64,000 nucleotides of DNA from Pseudoxanthomonas broegbernensis. GTDB lineage: Bacteria; Pseudomonadota; Gammaproteobacteria; Xanthomonadales; Xanthomonadaceae. Below the pieces are notes generated by a model that worked only from the letters and a program-made list of their open reading frames with translations, did no database searches and had not been told where the DNA came from. This document shows, in pieces, positions 45,713 to 54,307 of the stretch. The stretch's first letter is position 1. Each line of letters opens with the position of its first letter. The position numbers and the translations under genes are program-made. The stretch covers positions 1-64,000 of the forward strand of contig NZ_JACHGU010000002.1 of NCBI RefSeq assembly GCF_014202435.1, read 5' to 3'.

Positions 45713-45781
45713 GCGGGGCTCCCGGGTTCGCGGCTGCGGGCCAGTATAGGCGGCGTGCCCGCGCCCGGCGCGGACCGCGTT

Positions 45782-45810
45782 TTGCACCGCCGGGGCCGGT
45801 CGGCGACAAT
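45782..45810 (+). promoter_or_regulatory. Candidate promoter for sucC-sucD
   Basis: TTGCAC (45782-45787) and GACAAT (45805-45810) with a 17-base spacer lie 85 bases before the sucC start. The -10 matches only four of six positions. It is the best candidate in the 182-base pilS-sucC divergent region. Confidence 0.4.
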
Positions 45811-45894
45811 ACCGCCCCCGCCTGCACGCCATCCGGCTGCCCCCGGCCGGCTCGTCGCGTGCCCGGCGGTCATTCCCCACCCCACTGGTGAAGC

Positions 45895-47058
<1,164 letters not shown>

Positions 47059-47103
47059 GTCTGATCTTGACGGCAGCGGATACGGCGTGAATCCCGACCT
47101 CCC

Positions 47104-47143
47104 CCCCCTTGAGTCTAAGGGGGTGGCTCGCCGCGAAGCGGCG
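47104..47143. repeat. Double-hairpin repeat in the sucC-sucD spacer
   Basis: CCCCCTT-GAGTCT-AAGGGGG (47104-47123) and CGCCGC-GAA-GCGGCG (47129-47143) are two perfect stem-loops in tandem. From memory, similar C-run/G-run composite elements are dispersed in xanthomonad genomes. It lies inside an operon. Confidence 0.6.
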
Positions 47144-47167
47144 GGACGGGGGTTGTGGAAGCGCGCA

Positions 47168-47194
47168 CCGGGCATCGGCGCAGCCGATGCCCGG
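47168..47194. repeat. Perfect 12-base hairpin upstream of sucD
   Basis: CCGGGCATCGGC (47168-47179) and GCCGATGCCCGG (47183-47194) pair perfectly around a GCA loop, followed by TTTCC. It lies 44 bases before the sucD start. It could be a partial terminator, a processing or stabilising stem, or a REP-type repeat. Confidence 0.65.
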
Positions 47195-47238
47195 TTTCCG
47201 GAGCCGGCATCCATTACGAAATTCGAGGACTTCAAACA

Positions 47239-48111
47239 ATGTCCGTTCTGATCAACAAGAACACGAAGGTGATCGTGCAGGGCTTCACCGGCCAGCAGGG
47301 CACCTTCCACGCCGAGCAGATGGTCGAGTACGGGACCCAGGTCGTCGGCGGCGTCACCCCGGGCAAGGGCGGCCAGCAACACATCGGCCTGCCGGTGTTC
47401 AACACCGTCGCCGACGCCGTGGCGCAGACCGGCGCCGACGCCTCGGTCATCTACGTGCCGCCGGCGTTCGCGGCCGACGCGATCCTGGAGGCGGCCGCGG
47501 CCGGCATCAAGGTCGTCGTGTGCATCACCGAGGGCATCCCGGTGCTGGACATGCTGCGGGTGAAAAACGTGCTCAACGGCTACGACGACGTGGTCCTGAT
47601 CGGTCCCAACTGCCCGGGCATCATCACGCCGGGCGAGTGCAAGATCGGCATCATGCCGGGCCACATCCACCAGCCGGGCAAGATCGGCATCGTGTCGCGC
47701 TCGGGCACGCTGACCTACGAGGCGGTCAAGCAGACCACCGACGTGGGCCTGGGCCAGTCGACCTGCATCGGCATCGGCGGCGACCCGATCAACGGCCTGA
47801 ACTTCGTCGACTGCCTGAAGCTGTTCAACGAGGACCCGCAGACCGAGGGCATCATCATGGTCGGCGAGATCGGCGGCAGCGCCGAGGAAGAGGGCGCCGA
47901 GTACATCAAGCAGCACGTGAAGAAGCCGGTCGTGGGCTTCATCGCCGGCGCCTCGGCCCCTCCGGGCAAGCGCATGGGCCATGCCGGCGCGATCGCCTCC
48001 GGCGGCCAGGGCACGGCCGAGGGCAAGTTCGCGGCGATGGAAGCGGCGGGCGTGACCACCGTGCGCTCGCCGGGCGACCTGGGCGCGGCGATCAAGGCCC
48101 GCCTGGGCTGA
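47239..48111 (+). CDS. sucD: Succinyl-CoA synthetase alpha subunit
   Basis: A 290-residue subunit with the CoA-binding Rossmann fold ([18 protein letters not shown]), [11 protein letters not shown] and the phospho-histidine His248 in [19 protein letters not shown] (E. coli His246). It completes the SucCD enzyme. The ATG at 47239 is chosen; the open frame upstream is noncoding repeat sequence. A very strong terminator follows. Confidence 0.98.
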   Translation: MSVLINKNTKVIVQGFTGQQGTFHAEQMVEYGTQVVGGVTPGKGGQQHIGLPVFNTVADAVAQTGADASVIYVPPAFAADAILEAAAAGIKVVVCITEGIPVLDMLRVKNVLNGYDDVVLIGPNCPGIITPGECKIGIMPGHIHQPGKIGIVSRSGTLTYEAVKQTTDVGLGQSTCIGIGGDPINGLNFVDCLKLFNEDPQTEGIIMVGEIGGSAEEEGAEYIKQHVKKPVVGFIAGASAPPGKRMGHAGAIASGGQGTAEGKFAAMEAAGVTTVRSPGDLGAAIKARLG

Positions 48112-48140
48112 GCCACGCTTCCCGCGCCACGCAAGGCATC

Positions 48141-48174
48141 GACGAGGCCGCCCCCGGGCGGCCTCGTCGTTTTT
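48141..48174 (+). terminator. Strong intrinsic terminator after sucD
   Basis: GACGAGGCCGCC (48141-48152) and GGCGGCCTCGTC (48157-48168) form a perfect 12-base stem with a CCCG loop, followed by GTTTTT. It starts 30 bases after the sucD stop. Confidence 0.95.
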
Positions 48175-48215
48175 CCATCGCCGGCATCCGTGACGCCGCA
48201 TGCCCTACTTCGCGT

Positions 48216-48239
48216 GTAGGAGCCGGCTTCCGCCGGCGA
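48216..48239 (+). repeat. GTAG-type REP element (SMAG-like)
   Basis: GTAGGA is followed by GCCGGC-TTCC-GCCGGC and GA. A conserved GTAG tetranucleotide next to a short palindrome is the hallmark of REP elements that depend on RAYT transposases. Near-identical copies lie at 56585, and related ones at 27440 and 53558. Confidence 0.75.
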
Positions 48240-48516
48240 CCGCCGGCATGGCGATCGTCCCAGGCTCCCGTGGACCCTGCCGCCGGCCGCACCCGGCGCT
48301 TCCGGAGGGCATCGCGAAGGCAACGGCGGTGGGAGCCGGTGGGCCGGCCGCGCCGTGCCCGTGGCCGGCATCGCGCCTCCGCCGGCCGCCTCCAGCCGGC
48401 ACCCGGGAACACCGCCGCCCGGCCGCGCCGCGCCATGCCGGGGCCGAGGGTGTGACAAACCGCCTGCTGCGGCGAATCACCTGGACAACGCACAATGCTT
48501 TCCGGACCCGCCCCGC
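48240..48516. other. Rest of the 405-base sucD-sigma factor spacer
   Basis: No gene is visible. The stretch is GC-rich and repetitive, with further GCCGGC palindromic words and a GTGGGAGCCGG string near 48330 that may be a decayed REP copy. The promoter of the sigma factor gene at 48517 should lie at its right end, where GTGACAAACC and GGACAACGCACAATG are the only AT-richer words; I cannot assign boxes with confidence. Confidence 0.45.
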
Positions 48517-49044
48517 ATGGATCTCGCCACGAGCATGGCCCCAACCCCGGCACAGGCCTTCGACACGCTGCTGCAGCGGCACCGCGGCATCGTCCGCAAG
48601 GTGGCCGGCAGCTACGCGCGCGGCGCCGAGGACCGTGCCGACCTGGCCCAGGAGATCGCCATGCAGTTGTGGCGGGCGTGGCCGGACTACGACCCGTCGC
48701 GCAGCTTCTCCACCTGGATGTACCGGATCGCGCTCAACACCGCGATCTCGTTCCTGCGCGGCCAGTCGCGGCGGCAGGACTCGGTGCCGCTGGACGACCA
48801 CATCGACAGCCTGGCGGGCGGGGCCGCGTTCGATCCGGAGACCCACGAGCGCCTGCGCCTGCTGCAGCGCTTCATGGCCACGCTCGGTGCGCTCGACCGC
48901 GCGCTGCTGCTGCTCTACCTGGAGGAACGCAGCGGCCGCGAGATCGCCGAGGTGCTGGGCATCGGCGAAAGCAACGTCACCACCCGCATCGGCCGGCTCA
49001 AGCAGCGCCTGCGCGATTTCGCCGGCGCTTCCCCGCGGCCGTGA
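48517..49044 (+). CDS. ECF-type RNA polymerase sigma factor
   Basis: A 175-residue sigma factor. Region 2 is visible as ADLAQEIAMQLWRAWPDYD and SFSTWMYRIALNTAISFLR, and region 4 as RALLLLYLEERSGREIAEVL and GESNVTTRIGRLKQRLRD. The small size and lack of region 3 put it in the ECF group. It is followed 19 bases later by a four-helix membrane protein, the usual position of an anti-sigma factor. The ATG at 48517 is used; the longer frame upstream is noncoding repeat DNA. Confidence 0.92.
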   Translation: MDLATSMAPTPAQAFDTLLQRHRGIVRKVAGSYARGAEDRADLAQEIAMQLWRAWPDYDPSRSFSTWMYRIALNTAISFLRGQSRRQDSVPLDDHIDSLAGGAAFDPETHERLRLLQRFMATLGALDRALLLLYLEERSGREIAEVLGIGESNVTTRIGRLKQRLRDFAGASPRP

Positions 49045-49063
49045 CCCCACAGGAAAACAACCG

Positions 49064-49723
49064 ATGGATGCCACCATGGAACTCGACGAACTGAAGCAGG
49101 CCTGGCAGGTGCTGGGGCAACGGCTGGAACGGCAGGAAACCATCCAGTGGCAGTTGCTGCGCGAACGCAAGCTGGACCGGCTGCGCTCCGGGCTGCGCCC
49201 GCTGGCGTGGACGCAGGCCCTGCAGATGCTGCTGGGCATCGGCCTGATCGTGCTGGGCGTGGGTTGCTGGACCGGCAACACGGGCGTGCCGGGGCTGTTC
49301 TGGAGCGGCCTGCTGGTGCACGCCTTCGGCGTGGCCCACGCGGCGCTGGCCGGCATCACCCTGGGGCTGCTGGGCACGATCGACTACGCCGCGCCGGTGC
49401 TGCGGATCCAGAAGCAGTTGTCGCGCCTGCGCGGCTTCCATGTGTTCAACGCCGCGGTCTGCGGCGCGCCCTGGTGGATCATGTGGCTGCCGGTGGTGGT
49501 GGCGTTCGCCGGGTTCGGTACCCGCGGCCAGCCCGGGCCCACGCCCGGCTGGGTGGCGATCAGCCTGGCCATCGGCGTGGCCGGCCTGCTGGCGACGTAT
49601 GCGCTGGCCTGGCGCGCGCACCGTCGGGCCCGCTCCCGGAATGCGGCCGGGCCGTTCGACAACGCGGGCGTCGAGCGCGCGCGCGCGCTGTTGGGCGAGA
49701 TCGCCGAATTCGAGCGCGAGTGA
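49064..49723 (+). CDS. Membrane protein, probable anti-sigma partner
   Basis: A 219-residue protein. A 45-residue charged N-terminus (MELDELKQAWQVLGQRLERQ) precedes four hydrophobic helices (about 47-66, 73-100, 137-155, 164-183), and the protein ends in a charged tail. It does not show a classic ZAS zinc motif. Its position right behind an ECF sigma gene, with AGGAAA 8 bases before the ATG, makes it the likely regulator of that sigma factor. That role is inferred from context, since the family is unnamed to me. Confidence 0.65.
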   Translation: MDATMELDELKQAWQVLGQRLERQETIQWQLLRERKLDRLRSGLRPLAWTQALQMLLGIGLIVLGVGCWTGNTGVPGLFWSGLLVHAFGVAHAALAGITLGLLGTIDYAAPVLRIQKQLSRLRGFHVFNAAVCGAPWWIMWLPVVVAFAGFGTRGQPGPTPGWVAISLAIGVAGLLATYALAWRAHRRARSRNAAGPFDNAGVERARALLGEIAEFERE

Positions 49724-49810
49724 AGGCGGTCCGGGCATCGTGCCGGTGCGGCATCCGGTCCGGGGAATGGGAGTCGCGGCCGTCGCTTGCGCCACGGTCC
49801 TGCGCCGGGT

Positions 49811-50374
49811 TCAGTCGGCCGCGTTGCGGCGCTCGTGCCGCCACAGCACCTCGCCCTGGCCGTCGGCGCGGGCCAGCACCCGGGCCAGCACGAACAGCAG
49901 GTCGGACAGGCGGTTGAGGTAGCGCACGGCCTCGCCGCGCACGTCCTCCACGCGCGACAGCGCCACCGCCTCGCGCTCGGCGCGGCGCACGAGGGTACGG
50001 GCCAGGTGGCAGCGCGCCGCCGCCTCGCCGCCGGCCGGCAGGATGAACTCCTTCAGCGGCGGAAGCGTTGCGTTGTGGCGGTCCAGGTGGCGTTCCAGGG
50101 CATCTATGTCGGCCGCGGCGATCGCCGCGTGGCCGGGGATGCACAGCTCGCCGCCCAGGTCGAAGAGCTGGTGCTGGATGGCGGTGAGCAGTTCGCGCAC
50201 GTCCGCCGGCACGCCGGGCGCGGCCAGGACCACGCCGATGGCCGAGTTGACCTCGTCGACGGTGCCATAGGCGCCCACCCGCAGGGAGTCCTTGCCGGTG
50301 CGGCTGCCGTCGCCCAGGCCGGTGCTGCCGTCGTCGCCGGTGCGGGTGTAGATCTTCGAGAGGCGATTGCCCAT
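49811..50374 (-). CDS. Cob(I)alamin adenosyltransferase (PduO type)
   Basis: A 187-residue enzyme that adenosylates cob(I)alamin to adenosylcobalamin. The PduO-type signatures are SKIYTRTGDDGSTGLGDGSR, VDEVNSAIGVVLA, HLARTLVRRAEREAVAL and YLNRLSDLLFVLAR. No cobalamin riboswitch is visible upstream. The next gene upstream on the same strand is a membrane protein; the two starts are in tandem, so they may share a promoter. Confidence 0.94.
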   Translation of the reverse strand: MGNRLSKIYTRTGDDGSTGLGDGSRTGKDSLRVGAYGTVDEVNSAIGVVLAAPGVPADVRELLTAIQHQLFDLGGELCIPGHAAIAAADIDALERHLDRHNATLPPLKEFILPAGGEAAARCHLARTLVRRAEREAVALSRVEDVRGEAVRYLNRLSDLLFVLARVLARADGQGEVLWRHERRNAAD

Positions 50375-50402
50375 GGCCGCTTGCGGCGCCGCGACGGCGG
50401 CT

Positions 50403-50996
50403 TCAGTGCGCGCCGCGGTCGCGGCGGTCGCGCAGCAGCGGGCCGATGCGCTCGGCGGCGGCCTGCAAGGCCGCGGCGATGGCCACGTAGGTGCCGGCCG
50501 TGGCCATGTAGGGCGGCAGCCAGTCGGTGTAGTTCTTCCACCAGCCGGCCAGGGTCGGCTCGGCGACCACCGGGCTGGTCCAGTAGAAGCCGCCCTGGGC
50601 GATCAGGTGGCAGACCGCCACGCTGGCCACCAGTGCGGCGGCCAGGCGGCCCAGCGCTTCCCAGTTCGCCCCCGCATAGCGGCGGCGCATCCAGGCGCCG
50701 CCGGCCCACATCGCGCCGTAGGCGGGCACCAGGGCCCAGTAGCCGGGCGAGACGCAGTAGTGGTTCCAGAAATCGATGCCCTGGCCGGAGATCACGTACC
50801 AGTCCACCGCCACCGCCAGCGCGGTCAGCAGCGGGAACACCCAGCGGCCCCAGCCGCGCAGGTGGAAACCGGCGATGAAGAACGCCGCCCAGGTCGCGTC
50901 CGGCGGCGAGAAATGGTCGAACACGTGGGCGCGCGAGGCGGCCATCAGCAGGACCAGGACGGACAGGACGAAGACGCGTGGGGTGGTGGCGGTCAT
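50403..50996 (-). CDS. Multi-spanning membrane protein of unknown function
   Basis: A 197-residue protein with about five hydrophobic helices (FVLSVLVLLMAAS, WVFPLLTALAVAVDWYVI, YWALVPAYGAMWAGG and two further segments). Trp, His and Tyr are frequent in loops (AFFIAGFHLRGWGRW, NHYCVSPGYW). I do not recognise the family. It sits 28 bases upstream of the cobalamin adenosyltransferase gene, so a link to corrinoid or cobalt handling is possible but only from context. The ATG at 50996 is preferred to one at 51026. Confidence 0.7.
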   Translation of the reverse strand: MTATTPRVFVLSVLVLLMAASRAHVFDHFSPPDATWAAFFIAGFHLRGWGRWVFPLLTALAVAVDWYVISGQGIDFWNHYCVSPGYWALVPAYGAMWAGGAWMRRRYAGANWEALGRLAAALVASVAVCHLIAQGGFYWTSPVVAEPTLAGWWKNYTDWLPPYMATAGTYVAIAAALQAAAERIGPLLRDRRDRGAH

Positions 50997-51154
50997 GGCG
51001 CACGGGTGGTGGAAGCTCGCCGGCATTCTAGCCGAGGGTGGCCGGGGCTGCGCCGGCGGTGCTTGTCGCGGCCCGGCGCGGAGGCGCGGGGCATGGCGGG
51101 CCGCGTCGCGAACGGCGCGGGCGTGCGGCGGCCTGGGTCCGCGGGTCGCCCGCG

Positions 51155-51160
51155 TATCAT
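51155..51160 (+). promoter_or_regulatory. -10 box suggesting a leaderless ubiH transcript
   Basis: TATCAT at 51155-51160 ends 6 bases before the ubiH ATG at 51167. If it is the -10 element, transcription would start at or within a base of the start codon, giving a leaderless mRNA. No clear -35 is visible. Confidence 0.3.
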
Positions 51161-51166
51161 GGGCCG

Positions 51167-52372
51167 ATGATCCGAACCCATGACGTGCTCATCGTCGGCG
51201 GCGGCCTGGTCGGCGCAAGCCTGGCGATCGCCCTGGAGGCGCTGCCGCTGGACGTGGCCCTGGTCGAGGCGACCCCGCCCGGCGAGCTGCCGGCGGTGTT
51301 CGACCAGCGCAACCTCAGCCTGGCCGCCGCCTCGGTCAAGGCGCTCGAAGCGCTGGGCGTGATGCGCGCGCTGCGTGCGCCGGCCGGGCCGATCCGGCGC
51401 ATCCACGTCAGCCGCGCCGGCGATTTCGGCAGCGTGCGCCTGGAGGCGGCCGACTACGGGCGCGACGCCTTCGGCCAGGTGGTGGTAGCGCGCGACTTCG
51501 GCCAGGCGCTGGAGGCGCGGCTGGCGCAGTCGCCACGGCTCACCCGCTACCGGCCGGCGCGCTTCGTCGCGCTGGAAGGCGAGGCCGGCACCGGCGCGCG
51601 CGGCGTGCGCCTGGCCACGGACCAGGGCGAACTGCGGCTGCAGGCGCGGCTGCTGGTCGCCGCCGACGGCACCCGCAGCGCGCTGCGCGAGGCGCTGGGC
51701 ATTGCCGTGCGCAGCCACGACTACGGCCAGGCCCTGTTCGTGGCCCGGATGCGCGCCGAGCGTGCGCCCGACGGCACCGCCTGGGAGCGCTTCACCGACA
51801 GCGGCCCCACCGCGCTGCTGCCGCGCGGCGACCGCGCCTATGGGGTGGTCCACGGCGTGCCGGCCGCGCAGGCCGGGCCGGTGGCCGCGCTGGACGATGC
51901 GGCCTGGATCGCGCGCATCCAGCGCGTGTTCGGCTGGCGCGCCGGACGTTTTCTCGATGCCGGGCCGCGCAGCGCCTACCCGATCGTCTCGGTGCTGGCC
52001 GAGGCGCTGGCCGCTCCGCGCGCGGTGCTGCTGGGCAATGCCGCCCAGACCATCCATCCGATCGGCGCGCAGGGCTTCAACCTCGGCCTGCGCGACGCGC
52101 TGACCCTGGCCGAACTGCTGCACGCGGCCGGCACCGGCGATCCTGGCGATGCCGAGTTGCTCGACCGCCATGCGCAGCGCCGCCGCGAGGACCGCGAGCG
52201 CACCCTGGCCTTCTCCGACGGGCTGGCCCGGGTCACCGCCAACCCCGCGCCGCTGCTGCGGCCGTTGCGCAGCCTGGGGCTGCTGGCCGCCGACAGCGGC
52301 GGCTGGCTGCAGTCCTGGCTGGTCGGCGGCGCGATGGGCTTCCGCGGCGACGTGCCGGAGCTGTGCCGGTGA
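51167..52372 (+). CDS. ubiH: 2-octaprenyl-6-methoxyphenol hydroxylase (UbiH)
   Basis: A 401-residue FAD monooxygenase of the UbiH/UbiF/VisC family for ubiquinone synthesis. It has the dinucleotide motif VLIVGGGLVGASLAIALE, the DG motif LLVAADGTRSALRE and the second FAD motif LLGNAAQTIHPIGAQGFNLGLRD. The Asn in GNAAQT and Pro-Ile-GAQ variant are typical of UbiH. The stop overlaps the next monooxygenase by 4 bases. Upstream it is divergent from the membrane protein gene. Confidence 0.93.
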   Translation: MIRTHDVLIVGGGLVGASLAIALEALPLDVALVEATPPGELPAVFDQRNLSLAAASVKALEALGVMRALRAPAGPIRRIHVSRAGDFGSVRLEAADYGRDAFGQVVVARDFGQALEARLAQSPRLTRYRPARFVALEGEAGTGARGVRLATDQGELRLQARLLVAADGTRSALREALGIAVRSHDYGQALFVARMRAERAPDGTAWERFTDSGPTALLPRGDRAYGVVHGVPAAQAGPVAALDDAAWIARIQRVFGWRAGRFLDAGPRSAYPIVSVLAEALAAPRAVLLGNAAQTIHPIGAQGFNLGLRDALTLAELLHAAGTGDPGDAELLDRHAQRRREDRERTLAFSDGLARVTANPAPLLRPLRSLGLLAADSGGWLQSWLVGGAMGFRGDVPELCR

Positions 52373-53544
52373 GCCGCGCGCGCCTGGACGTGGCGGTGGC
52401 CGGCGGCGGCGTGGTCGGCGCGGCCTGCGCGCTGGCCCTGGCCCGCGCCGGCCTGGACGTGGCGCTGGCGGAGCCGCGGCCGGCGCCCCGCTGGTCGGCG
52501 CCGCGGCCGGACCTGCGGGTGTACGCGCTGGCGCCGGACAACGCCGCGCTGCTGGAGCGGCTGGACGTGTGGCCGCAGGTGCTGGCCGCGCGCGCGCAGC
52601 CGTACCGGCGGATGCGGGTGTGGGACGCGGCGGGCGGCGGCGAACTGGACTTCGATGCGGCGGCGCTGGCGCGCGCCGAACTGGGCTGGATCGTCGAGAA
52701 CGACCTGCTGGCGGACCGGCTGTGGGCGGCGCTGGCGGCCGCCGGTGTGCGCCTGCACAGCCCGGCCCGGGTGGAGGCGATGGAACAGGACGCGGCCGGC
52801 GTGCGCCTGCGCCTGGACGATGGCACGCGCCTGGAGGCGCGGATCGCGGTGGCGGCCGACGGCGCCGGCTCGGCGCTGCGGCGCCTGGCCGGCCTGGAGG
52901 TGGACGCGCACGATTACCGCCAGCGCGGCGTGGTCGCCTATGTCGAGACCGAGCATGCGCACGCCGATACCGCATGGCAGCGCTTCCTGCCCACCGGGCC
53001 GCTGGCACTGCTGCCCTTCGCCGGAGGACGCACGTCCATCGTCTGGACCTTGCCCGATGCCGACGCCGCGCGCGTGCTGGCGCTGGACGACACGGCCTTC
53101 GCCACCGCGCTGACCGACGCTTCCGCCGCGCGCCTGGGGCGTGCGGTGCCGGTATCGGCACGGGCGGCCTTCCCATTGCGCCGGCAACTGGTCCGGCGCC
53201 AGGTCGCCGGGCGACTGTTGCTGCTGGGCGATGCGGCGCACGTGGTGCATCCCTTGGCCGGGCAGGGCGTGAACCTGGGCCTGCGCGATGTGGCCGCATT
53301 GGCGGCGGAGGTCGAGGCCGCGGCGCTTCGCCGCGCCGACTGGGCCGCCCCGCACCGGCTGGCCCGCTGGGCGCGGCGCCGGCTCAGCGACAACACCGTC
53401 TCGGCCCATGCCTTCGAGGGCATCGACCGCTTGTTCTCCAACACCGACCCGCTGGCGACCCTGCTGCGCGGCCCGCTGCTGGGCCTGGCCGGCAAGCTGC
53501 CGCCGCTGCAGCGCGCGCTGTGGCGGCACGCGGCCGGCGCCTGA
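52369..53544 (+). CDS. Second UbiH/UbiF/VisC-type FAD monooxygenase
   Basis: A 391-residue FAD hydroxylase paralogous to UbiH: VAVAGGGVVGAACALALARA, VAADGAGSALRRLAGLEVDA and LLLGDAAHVVHPLAGQGVNLGLRD. It probably hydroxylates another ring position in ubiquinone synthesis (UbiI or UbiF type), but which position cannot be read from the sequence. It starts at a GTG (52369) that overlaps the ubiH stop as GTGA; a second GTG lies two codons earlier. The two genes form a coupled operon. Confidence 0.9.
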   Translation: MSRARLDVAVAGGGVVGAACALALARAGLDVALAEPRPAPRWSAPRPDLRVYALAPDNAALLERLDVWPQVLAARAQPYRRMRVWDAAGGGELDFDAAALARAELGWIVENDLLADRLWAALAAAGVRLHSPARVEAMEQDAAGVRLRLDDGTRLEARIAVAADGAGSALRRLAGLEVDAHDYRQRGVVAYVETEHAHADTAWQRFLPTGPLALLPFAGGRTSIVWTLPDADAARVLALDDTAFATALTDASAARLGRAVPVSARAAFPLRRQLVRRQVAGRLLLLGDAAHVVHPLAGQGVNLGLRDVAALAAEVEAAALRRADWAAPHRLARWARRRLSDNTVSAHAFEGIDRLFSNTDPLATLLRGPLLGLAGKLPPLQRALWRHAAGA

Positions 53545-53557
53545 GGTTCGTCCGCGC

Positions 53558-53626
53558 CGCCGGCTGGAGCCGGCGCCTGCGCAGCCCGGTGCTGCGTGGC
53601 CTCGACGTGGGAGCCCACTTCAGTGG
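53558..53626. repeat. REP-like palindromes after the ubiquinone operon
   Basis: CGCCGGC-TGGA-GCCGGCG (53558-53575) is a perfect stem-loop whose minus strand carries the GCCGGC-TCCA-GCCGGC core. At 53607-53626 GTGGGAGCCCACTTCAGTGG resembles a GTAG-type REP with an altered first base run. The two lie 31 bases apart, like a paired REP unit. Confidence 0.55.
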
Positions 53627-53716
53627 ACGACCCGAGGCGCCTTGCCCAAGCAGGCAGGACCGGGGAAATCCCAAGCGCAATCGCCCAGGCCCGGCCCCCG
53701 GCGCATGCATGCGGGT

Positions 53717-54091
53717 TCAGCGGATCCAGCCGGCCAGTTCTTCGCGGTCGAGGCGGCCGTCGGCATTGGCGTCGACCGCGCGGAACTCCGCCTCCAGGGT
53801 GGCGTTGGCGGCGGCTTCGCGGCGGTCGATGAGGCCATCGCCATCGGCATCGAGTGCATCGAAGTCGATCCGGTAGTCGCCGACGACGCTGTCCGGCTCG
53901 AACGAGCGGACGATGGTGAGCTCGTGGTGGTCGCCGGGGATCACCACCATGCCGCTCTGCCGCTGCATGGGCGCGCTGGCCGGCGGCGCTTCCGGCGGCG
54001 GAAGCGGCAGGGACGTGGCCTGGGCCAGCGCGCCGGTGCTGGCGAGGGCGAGCAAGGGGCCGGCGATGAGGCGAGGGAAGCGACGGTCCAT
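53717..54091 (-). CDS. Exported EF-hand calcium-binding protein
   Basis: A 124-residue protein with a signal peptide (RLIAGPLLALASTGALAQA) and two EF-hand loops near the C-terminus: Asp81-x-Asp83-x-Asp85 through Glu92, and Asp107-x-Asn109-x-Asp111 through Glu118. Ligand positions are complete in both, so calcium binding is likely. The middle region (GMVVIPGDHHELTI) is not a domain I know. An alternative ATG lies at 54103. It is a lone gene; xanthomonads often carry several such small exported EF-hand proteins. Confidence 0.85.
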   Translation of the reverse strand: MDRRFPRLIAGPLLALASTGALAQATSLPLPPPEAPPASAPMQRQSGMVVIPGDHHELTIVRSFEPDSVVGDYRIDFDALDADGDGLIDRREAAANATLEAEFRAVDANADGRLDREELAGWIR

Positions 54092-54307
54092 GGCGGTAGG
54101 CATCGGCGACGAGGCTGCAAACGCTAGGAGCGGACCGGTGAAGCGCCGGTAAACGCCGCATGCCGGCGGCCGGTGTTTCCCCGGATCGACCCGCGATGTG
54201 GGCGCCGCGCTCCGGGGCCCGGGTGCGCGGCGCAGGGCGTCCATCGGACAGGCGTGTCCCGTACCGGAAGGCCGCCGGCACCGGGCACGCCGCCACCGGC
54301 GCGAGGG

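Noticed and set aside
50997-51166. Cobalamin riboswitch upstream of the membrane protein/adenosyltransferase unit
   Set aside because: The space is only 170 bases, includes the divergent ubiH promoter, and I could not find the conserved B12-box words on either strand.
50993-53299. A 768-codon minus-strand frame opposite the two ubiquinone hydroxylases
   Set aside because: Antisense to two coupled FAD monooxygenases with intact motifs; Arg/Pro-rich shadow sequence.
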